In this document: piece after piece, positions 38,501 to 46,549 of the stretch
Layout: the number at the start of each line of letters is the position of its first letter
Numbering within the stretch: position 1 is the stretch's first letter
Assembly: GCF_001688725.2 (NCBI RefSeq)
Contig: NZ_CP015401.2
Location: 2,294,001 to 2,358,000 of the forward strand
DNA length: 64,000 nt
DNA from: Bacteroides caecimuris
GTDB taxonomy: Bacteria > Bacteroidota > Bacteroidia > Bacteroidales > Bacteroidaceae
Reading direction: 5' to 3'
Program-made: the position numbers and the translations under genes
The notes under the pieces: generated by a model
Told to the model about the DNA's origin: nothing
The model's input: the letters and a program-made list of their open reading frames with translations, nothing else
The model's database searches: none

Positions 38501-38795
38501 CGTCTTTCTCTTCTGCCGATACAGTTCCTTCCGGCAGGAGATAGTAGGATTTCATAAGACCTCCTTCCATGTCATACAGCAATATGCAAAGATTGTCGAT
38601 ATCCTTGATTGCATCTCCTGCCGTACGGGTTTTCACATCCAGCGCCGAGCGGAGAGGAAGAAACTCCACAGTCGCAGTTACGCCGGTTTCTCCTTCTGGC
38701 ATTTGTTCGCCTTCGTTGTTCAACCAATCGTCCGTACAGGCTGTCAGGGCAAATGCCAGCACGGTTAATAGACTATAAATAATGTTTCGTTTCAT
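35580..38795 (-). CDS. Large fimbrial lipoprotein, DUF4906-type
   Basis: This 1071-aa protein starts with a lipoprotein signal ending in L-T-A-C (C20) and an N-terminal fimbrillin-like domain (about 40-440), followed by a long C-terminal region with F-I-R-C-V-E near the end. Similar large proteins close many Bacteroides fimbrial operons and are thought to be tip or accessory subunits exposed on the surface. The arginine in K-T-R-T-A-G near residue 57 is a possible processing site, as in other type V pilins. It is the last gene of the operon. Confidence 0.78.
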   Translation of the reverse strand: MKRNIIYSLLTVLAFALTACTDDWLNNEGEQMPEGETGVTATVEFLPLRSALDVKTRTAGDAIKDIDNLCILLYDMEGGLMKSYYLLPEGTVSAEEKDGTFNVSDIDRSDADATGNKTAESRTKRATFNLSQIPYGRYYMYAVANMGNLATSEVHKELIKTADGLKSIDLQWETEWTSTEGEATDQKTKATANNQMFGYFTTQENAPEKANRNTQDSPVTINKKGMKLHAWIRRAASKITIAYDASRLKEGVFIYLKSVQIKDIPSHCYLGKENNVGSEGDSDKPAYQLNSDLLGGEVIKYYEGAEPTVFDESYPVRLTTGQPRYPEEKAHDEIANSLFFFENMQGIGPDKRQDANGDGKLDFPGLPDHPDKYPNYRPKDAMPYGTYIEVDAYYVSVNPEKVGSGNIKYRFMLGKDEKTDYNAERNHHYKLTLKFKNYANDADWHIEYEEPEPGIEVPNPYYISYLYNHSMMLPLKVKTGGHKLGKIEARIVDNRWGPHDALKAFDYYYQMDIANANPWNGFLSLRKTKDLFITGTSPYTATSNQSYYEEHKRGERTYPIGDITDEEEHSFFGEAGEEKDGEYKVRKEGDSIYHVLLPMYTRAKQLIKATAYTGNNPYVAYQRRSEVEIKATLLNPDGTVWKTISTNSSVTNSVKGNENPVIYQVRRVVNPKGIWRSHNNSAGFDVLLKRLSQENGTKFEAFTSEGPWKAYVVRGDEKFVNLGGGKDNNEVKNDTVCGKTGSNIDFRIDFNGSCGENENRYAIIRVEYHNYTCYHLIFVRQGDAPDALIDGGTEWHAYNMKTKDSETASPLEEGSLFKWGNLTDPIDALANKNPKEYWVDVTPESFQGLGTRKLPIAGTNEEKSWEEIKPVELINTDIGKAFVDKSQLPSNTRIASYADFKALYDHGDIKQGYGILYGDESTSTEDDIVAAYGYDYNNTKRGMRGCFVYNEQTGKNLFFPIGASGYGHRKNKDAKGPGTLRYAASRDDRFPEGPVGAVYPDGVQGVPLFYDVYMRPGALYWLSNYVDVQNPGDGTTTGWDFNYFTFDFYPITYYATNGGKDACFIRCVEDK

Positions 38796-38839
38796 TGTTT
38801 CCTGTATAAATGTTGTTGTAAGGAAATCCGTTTTTTGTT

Positions 38840-39934
38840 TTATAATCCGAAATCGGGTTCCAGTTCGATTTCGGTATAAGGACGGACGTCTACTACACAG
38901 TCTATATCTTGTTCATTAATAGTCACATTAACCACCACATGAGTATTGCGTGGTAAATGTGGCAAATTAGGTAAATAGCTTTTTAATTCTGTTCCATTGA
39001 TTCCCAACGTCAGTAGATAGGGATTATCCCTGTTTTTGTCGTCTTTATGTTTTCCTTCTAACAAATAAATCGGTCGGTCGTCGTTGGTTTTGGTTCCTCC
39101 AATTGGCAACTGACCTTTGAACAACGCTGATGCATCATACGTATAATACCCCGTATTGGTAGGAACATCAAAACTTGTAATGTCTTTGTATGTCTTTCCA
39201 TCTTCTGTCTCTTTTTCCGTATATATCGCATTGCGTGGAAGAAAATATTCTTTTTGTGCCATCTTGTCTATGGACAGTTGGGTGATGTTGAGGGGTTGCC
39301 CACTTTTATTGGTTACATTGAACGTGAACTTAGTAGTAACCCGTGTTACGAACAACTTACATTCGTAATCCTCATTTTTTACATCTATCGTATGACATTC
39401 GCTCATTGGCAACAGCCCATCTATCTTTTCCGTGTTGTCGTTTAGTTGGATAGACAAATCGGAAATAACTCCTGTAGGAAACGGACTGCCGAGTTGAATT
39501 TTGCTGAAATCATAGTTTACCAGTTTGCGTTTTGCGGGAAATCCCGATGTTGTCATTTCCGCTCCTTCATTTACAAGCAGATAAATCCGTTTTTTTTCGT
39601 TGCTGACTACTTTCATCTTTTCGATATAGTAGTCTGTAGAAGGTTCGGATTGCAAATTATAGATTCGGTTTTGTTCTACTATATTATCCGTATCCGGATT
39701 GCGTACGACGATAATACGCAAACTTTGTATCTTCTCATTATCATTGATTGGAGGGGTGGGATAAGTGTCATTAGCCCGTGTTCCCGCCTGCGAAATATCG
39801 GACAGGGCAACGCTGATGTTCAGATTCACCAGCATTGCCTCACTGCCGGACATTTCAAGAACCGCATCATGGCTACATCCTCCACAAAAAAGCAGTGCAA
39901 ACCACACTATGATAATATGTGCGTATTTCTTCAT
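38840..39934 (-). CDS. Fimbrillin-like lipoprotein (accessory fimbrial subunit)
   Basis: The protein starts at the ATG at 39934, whose bases overlap the stop of the upstream gene (ATGA), giving 364 aa; an earlier in-frame start at 39964 would lie inside that gene. The signal peptide ends in C-G-G-C (C20). The sequence is a two-domain fimbrillin-like fold with a final strand segment V-V-N-V-T-I-N. It is probably a minor pilus subunit. Confidence 0.75.
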   Translation of the reverse strand: MKKYAHIIIVWFALLFCGGCSHDAVLEMSGSEAMLVNLNISVALSDISQAGTRANDTYPTPPINDNEKIQSLRIIVVRNPDTDNIVEQNRIYNLQSEPSTDYYIEKMKVVSNEKKRIYLLVNEGAEMTTSGFPAKRKLVNYDFSKIQLGSPFPTGVISDLSIQLNDNTEKIDGLLPMSECHTIDVKNEDYECKLFVTRVTTKFTFNVTNKSGQPLNITQLSIDKMAQKEYFLPRNAIYTEKETEDGKTYKDITSFDVPTNTGYYTYDASALFKGQLPIGGTKTNDDRPIYLLEGKHKDDKNRDNPYLLTLGINGTELKSYLPNLPHLPRNTHVVVNVTINEQDIDCVVDVRPYTEIELEPDFGL

Positions 39935-40947
39935 TGTCCTATATTGTTGATTCTTACAGTCCAATCGTTAATCTTAATGTAAGTTTTAATCCATTCAAGA
40001 TTTGGGCTTAGGAAGAAGATCATCGACCATTCGCTTTCACGGTCGAGAAATTCCTGCGACTCCATGCTTGCATATAAATCACTTTTGAGCATCAGCAGAT
40101 AGTTGATGAGCGGAATGTCTACAATGTCCTTACCATCAGACTTGCGGCGGATTTTTAATTGGGGCGAATGCCAGTCACTCACCATCAATCGCGAAATAGA
40201 TAATTCGGCGTATGCAGCTATCACCTCTTGTTCATCATCGGTGACTCCCGCCGAAACTTGTCCTTGCGACCAAGGAGTGTATGTCACCATACCGTTTGCG
40301 AGCAAGTTGTTGTCGTAATTAAACAAAGTATTATCATCAGTAATTTCAAACTCAAAGTCTTTATCGTCTACCGGTTCACCACTCATCTGTTGCAATACGA
40401 TACGCACATTGTTGGTGTTCTTCATCATTTCGACAGTGCCTTCGCTATAGAGGTCGGCAGTAGCAAGAATGAGTTCGCCCCAATACAATCCATGCAGGTT
40501 TTTGCGTAAAGGATTAGTCAAGCATTCTTCATCCAATTCTACCCGTAAATCGGTATATTGTGTTCCCCCTTTAGGAGTATGGTTCATCAGGAAAGAACTT
40601 TTTTCACAAGCCAGACCGCCGTAAGCCACGAAATGATAATTCCCTTTTTTGAGGTCCAGTTTCATTCGGTAGTTCTCATCCTGCAACTCCGTGCCCGTTA
40701 CAATACGGGTATCCACATAATTGCCTTTATCATCGTAAATCAGCAACGTCAGACAATCCACTTTTTTGGGAAACGCATTGGCATATTCCATGTTGTAATC
40801 GTAGATGAAGCGCAACGATACACCGTGCGGACACGGGTCGAGATCTTCATAGATACGCTCGCACGAAGAAAAGACAATGTTTACCAGTATGATGCCAAGC
40901 ACCATACTGGTAAACTGTGAAATTATATTTCGTTTATTATTATGCAT
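39931..40947 (-). CDS. FimB/Mfa2 family fimbrial anchor
   Basis: FimB/Mfa2 proteins anchor type V pili in the outer membrane and limit their length. This 338-aa lipoprotein has a signal ending F-S-S-C (C29) and the family segment L-R-F-I-Y-D-Y-N-M-E-Y-A-N-A-F near residues 45-59, then L-T-L-L-I-Y-D-D-K-G. The C-terminus reads W-T-V-R-I-N-N-I, like the end of the major subunit. It is 10 bases after the Mfa1-like gene. Confidence 0.88.
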   Translation of the reverse strand: MHNNKRNIISQFTSMVLGIILVNIVFSSCERIYEDLDPCPHGVSLRFIYDYNMEYANAFPKKVDCLTLLIYDDKGNYVDTRIVTGTELQDENYRMKLDLKKGNYHFVAYGGLACEKSSFLMNHTPKGGTQYTDLRVELDEECLTNPLRKNLHGLYWGELILATADLYSEGTVEMMKNTNNVRIVLQQMSGEPVDDKDFEFEITDDNTLFNYDNNLLANGMVTYTPWSQGQVSAGVTDDEQEVIAAYAELSISRLMVSDWHSPQLKIRRKSDGKDIVDIPLINYLLMLKSDLYASMESQEFLDRESEWSMIFFLSPNLEWIKTYIKINDWTVRINNIGQ

Positions 40948-40957
40948 TTTTTATATC

Positions 40958-42943
40958 TTAGAATTCAATGTTATTGATGCGAACCACCCACGGTAGTACG
41001 TCCACTGAAACCGTCAGGTAGATATCACCTCTTTCGTCCGGTATTTCAGGAGTCGGGTTGTCCGGATCGTTGTCGGAAATACGTGGATGACCAAGACGTG
41101 AAATGTTGGTAACGGCAAGTTTATAAACGTTATTGCGTACTACGGCAAATTCCATAGGGGCCATTTGTCCATCTATACCATTGTCATTGTGACGATTCCA
41201 ATAATAATAGTAGCAATAATATCCCCATCCTCCTTGTTCATCATGACTTGACTGATAAATAGTGATACCGGCACCGGTAGCTGCTTGTCTGAAAGCTTTC
41301 AGCTTGTTGTCAAGTGGTTTGCCAGCCTGGTTCCAAATATTCCATTTGTAGTTGGCGCAGGTTGGATCCTGAGCACTATCATCGCCTGTTTCACCTGTTC
41401 CACCTTCGCCGTATACAGCTACATAAAGCGGGTTCGAACGGCTCCAGGTTTTTGTTTCTTCATTGTATGCAACAGCCTTTACCGCTTTGAGTACATTGGG
41501 CCAACTTACATACAAGTTGCCACCAAACATATAGATAATAGGATCTTTATAGGAGTCTTCCTTTAAATCATCGGCAGTATAATTCAAAACTTTCGCCAAA
41601 CGTTGGGTCATTTCATCAGTGCTGTTAACAGCATCTTCGGTTGCTATCATTTTTCCTTTGAATACAATTCCGGTGGTGATTCCGTTTACTTGATTTGTCA
41701 CAGGACCGGGAATTGTATTTTCGGTCACATAGCGCCAGATACGATAGTCACCATGTTGTTGATTACTATTCCAACTATTATCGTTATCAGCTTCATTGCC
41801 TAAAACATCATTGATTAAATAGGTGTCCCAAGAGTCTTGTTTAGTATTATCTATCGAACCGTCTTCTTGGAAAAGAGGATAATCGAAATGATTTTTCAAT
41901 TCATTTGTTTTGATGCCTATCGATTTTTCAGTCGCCCATGCATCTACCACATAATTGCCTTCGAGTGGATCACCCATACCATCCGGAGCGGTAAACCAAG
42001 GTTTTTCCGGAGCACAAAGTTCTTGTTTAGTTGGCAAACCGTCATTAGAAACTCTACGCAAATAATGGAACGCTTTATTCATGTTTACCAAAGCCATTTT
42101 GCCTAATTGTACATTTACGATGTACTTGCCCAGAGTTCCGTCCGGTGCAATATCCTGTACTACCGGATAGGTATTTCTTCCTTTAGGGCTAGCGTCTTTG
42201 AAATCAAAGCGCGCCATTGCGCGTTCCACTTTTACAGCACCACCCACACTGTTGTCTACTTGCGAATTACTTCCCGCATTGTTCATACCGGAAAGATTAA
42301 AAGGATTGGCTTCACTATATAGCAACCAGTCATTCATCGTATTAGGCAACTGGCGTTTAGCTATGACATAGTTTGCCATCAAGAAACTACCACCATCACT
42401 TGGCTCCCATGTTTTATCTATTTCATCACCTTTACAGAGTTCATTGTACCATGTCACATTTTTATATTCGGCATTACGAATGATATCTATCAGATGATCG
42501 GTCGGATTACAGAAAACAAATACATTTACTTCTTTCTTGTTGGCAGGTGTATCTTGGTCATCATAGAATTGTGCCAACTGTGTTTTGGTGATTTCGGAAG
42601 TTCCGGTATACGCCTGTTTGTTGGCCGATTGTTTCATTTTGTCCGACATATCGCCAAAAGCTATAAATGCATTATCGGTGCTTCGGGCAAGTACAATATA
42701 CATTCTTTTCACATTGTTTTCATAGTCTTGACCGATTTCCACTCCGGCATTGCTACCACCGTCTTCATCGGTATGGCTACGACTACCAGGAGCAGATGGC
42801 ATCGTCACTTGCACTGTCATATAAGCTTTCTCTCCTTCATATATAGTAGGATCAAAGTTTGTTTCGCCCAATTTATCATCAGCACAACTTGCTGTGAAAG
42901 CCACGGCTAAAAGGCCTAATAAAGATTTGCTAATTCTTTTCAT
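40958..42943 (-). CDS. Mfa1-family major fimbrial subunit
   Basis: This 661-aa lipoprotein (signal ending A-S-C, C20) is the likely stalk subunit. It has the N-terminal fimbrillin domain with M-T-V-Q-V-T-M-P and an arginine at 55 where type V pilins are cut to free the donor-strand groove, and ends with V-D-V-L-P-W-V-V-R-I-N-N-I-E-F, a typical Mfa1 C-terminus. It is longer than P. gingivalis Mfa1 (about 560 aa). Confidence 0.87.
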   Translation of the reverse strand: MKRISKSLLGLLAVAFTASCADDKLGETNFDPTIYEGEKAYMTVQVTMPSAPGSRSHTDEDGGSNAGVEIGQDYENNVKRMYIVLARSTDNAFIAFGDMSDKMKQSANKQAYTGTSEITKTQLAQFYDDQDTPANKKEVNVFVFCNPTDHLIDIIRNAEYKNVTWYNELCKGDEIDKTWEPSDGGSFLMANYVIAKRQLPNTMNDWLLYSEANPFNLSGMNNAGSNSQVDNSVGGAVKVERAMARFDFKDASPKGRNTYPVVQDIAPDGTLGKYIVNVQLGKMALVNMNKAFHYLRRVSNDGLPTKQELCAPEKPWFTAPDGMGDPLEGNYVVDAWATEKSIGIKTNELKNHFDYPLFQEDGSIDNTKQDSWDTYLINDVLGNEADNDNSWNSNQQHGDYRIWRYVTENTIPGPVTNQVNGITTGIVFKGKMIATEDAVNSTDEMTQRLAKVLNYTADDLKEDSYKDPIIYMFGGNLYVSWPNVLKAVKAVAYNEETKTWSRSNPLYVAVYGEGGTGETGDDSAQDPTCANYKWNIWNQAGKPLDNKLKAFRQAATGAGITIYQSSHDEQGGWGYYCYYYYWNRHNDNGIDGQMAPMEFAVVRNNVYKLAVTNISRLGHPRISDNDPDNPTPEIPDERGDIYLTVSVDVLPWVVRINNIEF

Positions 42944-42997
42944 AATCTGAAAATATTGAATGAATTAATTATTTCTATGATTTATCGTTACATTCTA

Positions 42998-44431
42998 TCA
43001 GAGTTTGATTTCCTCAATTTGCCTTAACATCTTTTCTGCATCCGGCATTCCTTTGCGCGCAGTTTCTTCAAACATTTTCTTGGCTGTGTCGAAATCCTTG
43101 TTCAAAGCAGCAAGCGTAGCACGTGCATAGATAGCCTGCGGTGAATCACCGGCTTTCTGCAAGTAACGTTCGGCACTTTTAAGTCCACCACGACTCATGG
43201 CGATATTGGCTGCATTGAGGTTGGCCACTTCATCGTCGGGGAACATACGCACAGCGATGTCGAATGTTTCGTTATACTCCTCACTGCCTGTTTCCATTTC
43301 TTGTGCAGCAAGATACATTTCATTGAGGCTTAACTTTTGCGGCTGTGTCTTGATAAGACGTTTAATCTCTTCCACATCCGTATAAGCACGCACTTCATAC
43401 TTCACAGCATAGTCCGAATGGCGCAAGCCCGGATAGATGTTCTTCAACAACCAGGAGTAGTCGGCAGGATAAGTCTTTTTGATTTTCCATTCTTTGGCAT
43501 CCGGCTCCATGTTGCTGCGAATCAAAGCGAGGATGGCATCGCGGTTCTGCAAGTCGGAGTTCTCGACGGCACGTTCCAGCCCTGCCCAGTCTTCGGGTTC
43601 GTAGTCGGTGGAAATAATGGATTCGGGGAAGTTATACTGTCTCTGTACATATTCCTTAAGCGTCTGCGTACGTCCTTTTGCCAACCGTTCGTTGTTGGAG
43701 TATGGGCTTTCGGGCGACGCATATCCCTTAATGGAGAGGGCTATGATGCGGGTGTCGGCATCGTTGCGTACAGCATCAATGGTAGAAAGAATCTTCTGCA
43801 ATTCCACTGGATTACGGCGGTAGTCCTCATGTATTTCCGTACGATTTACAGGGAAGTCGATATAAGCAGAACCTTCCAACACATTGATCTTCGGTTCGGC
43901 TTTCGGGCGTACATATATATAAGAAGGCACAAACGCCTTCGGTTCAAGACGGAGCGCCAACAACGGTTTGTTTTCGCCGGCAAGCGTCTCTTCACAACAT
44001 CCGCACACTTCATTCAGGGTAACAAGTTTGGATGTATTCATCCATTTTTCATAAGGTACCACTGTACGATATTCCACTACCGATACGTCGCTGCGACGGT
44101 ATATTTGCGTAGTCGCCGGTCTCAAGTTATCATTGCGTAAATGATGGTAATACCGGTTACGTCCGGCAATCATCACAGCAGGCAGGCTCAACGTGTGGTC
44201 ATCACTTGCCAATGCCGGCATAAATATCACTTCGCGATTGCTCTTAACCTCCAAACCGGATACGTCTATATCCATCGAAATGAAGAGTTTGTCATCCGAA
44301 CGGGAAACGAAAAGATTTCGCACTGTCACTTGCCCATTCATAAGCGGCTGTCCTTTTACACCAGCCACACCAAGTAGTGACAACAAAACACTACCTGCTA
44401 TTTTAGCTATTTTATTATTTATTATAATCAT
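42998..44431 (-). CDS. DUF3868 / OmpA-like fimbrial assembly protein
   Basis: The 477-aa protein has a Sec signal peptide (cut near residue 27), an N-terminal DUF3868 region, a middle OmpA-type segment with I-K-G-Y-A-S-P-E-S near 233-241 followed by N-x2-L-A-x2-R, and C-terminal helical repeats resembling TPRs. Such proteins occur next to DUF3575 proteins in Bacteroides fimbrial operons and probably tie the assembly site to the cell wall. Confidence 0.83.
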   Translation of the reverse strand: MIIINNKIAKIAGSVLLSLLGVAGVKGQPLMNGQVTVRNLFVSRSDDKLFISMDIDVSGLEVKSNREVIFMPALASDDHTLSLPAVMIAGRNRYYHHLRNDNLRPATTQIYRRSDVSVVEYRTVVPYEKWMNTSKLVTLNEVCGCCEETLAGENKPLLALRLEPKAFVPSYIYVRPKAEPKINVLEGSAYIDFPVNRTEIHEDYRRNPVELQKILSTIDAVRNDADTRIIALSIKGYASPESPYSNNERLAKGRTQTLKEYVQRQYNFPESIISTDYEPEDWAGLERAVENSDLQNRDAILALIRSNMEPDAKEWKIKKTYPADYSWLLKNIYPGLRHSDYAVKYEVRAYTDVEEIKRLIKTQPQKLSLNEMYLAAQEMETGSEEYNETFDIAVRMFPDDEVANLNAANIAMSRGGLKSAERYLQKAGDSPQAIYARATLAALNKDFDTAKKMFEETARKGMPDAEKMLRQIEEIKL

Positions 44432-44445
44432 GACTACAAACCGAA

Positions 44446-45033
44446 TTAAAATGTATAAACCAAATTAACAGCCGCTTTTGTGGGACCAAAATAGTTGTGC
44501 GATTTTCCTTTGACAAGTTTGGTGCCGCAAGTTGCACATGGATAGACATCATAGCGTGTATAAACCCAGCCCAGCCCGAGTTCGGTTTCCAAATTCCAAT
44601 GCTTATTCAATATCCATGCATAACCGTATGCAATGCCGGCACCGGCAAACCATCCTTGGTAACGACGGTCGGAAACTACAGAGAAATCTGTGCCCAGAAA
44701 AGAAAGGTTGTTTTTCAGACCGCCAACGTTATATTGGCCGCCTAAAGCATGGGCACCCACAAAATGACCGGCAAAACGGTCGCAGAACCAATAACGCGCT
44801 TCCGGTTGCAAAAGCCAGTGTTTCCACTTCCGCTCATGGGAAAGCGTCCACCCATTGTAGTCGGCAGACAAATCGAATGTCCAGCGAGGGGCCAATCCTA
44901 CCTCTACGCCTGCATTCACATTCAAAAACGCATCATACAGAACATTAGTCTTAATTGCTACTTTCTGTGCTCTTGCCACCGAACAGAACGTCCCCGACAA
45001 GGCTAACAACAGAAATAAAGTCGTTCGTTTCAT
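44446..45033 (-). CDS. DUF3575 outer-membrane beta-barrel protein
   Basis: This 195-aa protein has a cleavable signal (A-R-A-Q near 20-23) and then alternating beta strands ending in Y-T-F, as in small outer-membrane barrels. Family marks are K-T-N-V-L-Y-D-A, N-x-G-V-E and a W-x-L-Q-P-E-x-R-Y-W segment. It is the first gene of the fimbrial operon and may help display or assemble the pilus. Confidence 0.83.
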   Translation of the reverse strand: MKRTTLFLLLALSGTFCSVARAQKVAIKTNVLYDAFLNVNAGVEVGLAPRWTFDLSADYNGWTLSHERKWKHWLLQPEARYWFCDRFAGHFVGAHALGGQYNVGGLKNNLSFLGTDFSVVSDRRYQGWFAGAGIAYGYAWILNKHWNLETELGLGWVYTRYDVYPCATCGTKLVKGKSHNYFGPTKAAVNLVYTF

Positions 45034-45401
45034 CTCAAGTGTGTATTATTCAGTTTAACTTTAAATCCTTACTTATTATACTCTTTATACTCTCTTAATT
45101 CCCCCCTAAAGTACATACCACATGTACTAATAAAATAACATCGGACAATCTTCCGAATGATAATATAATATACACGACACTTATGCTTCCCTATATTAAA
45201 ATTAAGAGAAGCATCAAGCAACATAAAAAATCAACACCTCTTCATTAGAGATATATTAATTTACAGGCAAAATTACATAAATTCCTCAAAGTAACAACAT
45301 AATGCAGTATTTTTTTTTTAATCATCTCAAAAAAAATCAAATAAGATAACTGCCATGCACTCTTCCCCTTATCTTTTATAAGACCACCCCGATTCGTTCA
45401 T
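45034..45401 (-). promoter_or_regulatory. Long leader and control region of the fimbrial operon
   Basis: This 368-bp AT-rich stretch has no gene. On the minus strand TAATTTTG at 45275-45268 fits the -7 consensus, giving a leader of about 230 bases. Inside it are a perfect inverted repeat AGTACAT-ACCAC-ATGTACT (45110-45128) and a weaker TCGGA/TCCGA pair (near 45150-45165), possible operators or RNA hairpins. No invertible-promoter repeats were seen. Confidence 0.4.
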
Positions 45402-45441
45402 AAAAAAAGCAGGCGAGAAAATCTTCCCGCCTGCCTTTTTT
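45402..45441. terminator. Bidirectional hairpin terminator
   Basis: GCAGGCG (45409-45415) pairs with CGCCTGC (45428-45434), with an A run before and a T run after. It overlaps the stop codon of the small two-frame gene and separates it from the fimbrial control region. Confidence 0.8.
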
Positions 45442-45741
45442 ATTTCACCTGCTTTTCATTGTGTTCTTCTCTCTTCTCTTTTTCCTTCCGATACCTCATG
45501 TATAGCTGTTTCCACCTGTTCAAAACCCTCTCGATTTCCTCCTCGTCAAGATAATCAAAACAGAGTTCCACCACTTTTAGGTAATTACCCAATGAGCAAT
45601 CTAGCCCTTTTTTAACTCATTCAAAGGATCATGGCCGATTCCCAATGCCTTGCACACATTCTTATTTGTCAAACACGTGCGTTTAAGCAACTCACTAACG
45701 CTAGCTCCTAATGCTGCGTAATAGTCTTTTTCTTTTTTCAT
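45440..45741 (-). CDS. Small gene split over two frames at an A-AAA-AAG run
   Basis: From the ATG at 45741 a 46-codon frame reads M-K-K-E-K-D-Y-Y-A-A-L-G and ends at 45601 shortly after the heptamer A AAA AAG, which is in the right frame for -1 slippage. In the -1 frame translation continues without a gap through L-D-C-S-L-G-N-Y-L-K to a lysine-rich helix ending in Q-V-K at 45440, giving about 100 aa in all. The first half could be a helix-turn-helix. Either the gene uses programmed frameshifting, or one base was lost in the A run. It has no recognised family. Confidence 0.5.
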
Positions 45742-45790
45742 ACTTATTTATTATTAAAATTACACCATAATGGTTAATTATTTTAACTTT

Positions 45791-45810
45791 CATCCTGACA
45801 TATCAGGATG
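45791..45810. promoter_or_regulatory. 20-bp palindrome, possible operator
   Basis: CATCCTGACATATCAGGATG is an inverted repeat of 8 bp with a 4-base centre. It lies in the divergent gap between the small two-frame gene and the primase-like gene, 95 bases before the latter, where a regulator of either gene would bind. Confidence 0.5.
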
Positions 45811-45905
45811 ATGCTTATTTTATTTCTACTACATTTACACCATGTTTCAAAATGAACACATATATGATGCAAAGTAAATAATTAAATTTTTAATAACAAA
45901 GAATT

Positions 45906-46529
45906 ATGCCAAACGATTACAGAATGTCCTATTTCATGCCTCCCATCGCCCCTATCAAAGACAAACAGGGACAAATACTCACTCCCCCCACACTTTCCCC
46001 CTTCTGCGAAGTCTGCATTGAACAGGTTTTCCAGATGATTACCAGCAACGAAGACCTCAGGCTCCTGACCGAGCAAGTACGCAACGCACCGGACATACGC
46101 ATAGCAAAAACAAGGCTTTTGCCCTATGTAACTCCCTGCGGCACCTTCTCCCGCCGCAGCGGCAAATACTTCCTGTCCCCATCGGGGCTGGTGATAGTGG
46201 ACCTGGATCATTTCCGCTCTTACCGGGAAACTGAAGAAATGCGCCGTGTATTACATGACGACCCGCTCCTCCGTCCCGTACTCACGTTTATCAGTCCCAG
46301 CGGACTGGGTGTAAAGGCCTTTGTCCCCACCTACCATTTATCCACGGCAACTGGCGGCAAACAAATCACAGAATGTATGAGTTGGGCAATGCAGTACGTA
46401 GAGACAGCGTATAATACAGAAACATCTGTTTCCTCCGAAACAAAGACCAAAGTAGATTTCTCCGGCAAAGACCTTGTGAGATCCTGCTTTCTTAGCCACG
46501 ACCCCGAAGCTTTATTCAGAAACATCTAA
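45906..46529 (+). CDS. VirE N-terminal / BT4734-like primase-type protein
   Basis: This 207-aa protein is the stand-alone N-terminal part of the Bacteroidetes VirE family. The segment V-I-V-D-L-D near 97-102 and F-I-S-P-S-G-L-G-V-K-A near 127-137 resemble the metal and nucleotide sites of archaeo-eukaryotic type primases found in mobile elements. The next gene, 20 bases on, carries the helicase-like part, so the pair looks like a split primase-helicase. Confidence 0.75.
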   Translation: MPNDYRMSYFMPPIAPIKDKQGQILTPPTLSPFCEVCIEQVFQMITSNEDLRLLTEQVRNAPDIRIAKTRLLPYVTPCGTFSRRSGKYFLSPSGLVIVDLDHFRSYRETEEMRRVLHDDPLLRPVLTFISPSGLGVKAFVPTYHLSTATGGKQITECMSWAMQYVETAYNTETSVSSETKTKVDFSGKDLVRSCFLSHDPEALFRNI

Positions 46530-46549
46530 CATAAGAAAATTAAGAAAAA

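Noticed and set aside
45034..45401. Invertible promoter for the fimbrial operon
   Set aside because: No pair of inverted repeats flanking the promoter and no recombinase gene were found; only short operator-sized repeats are present.
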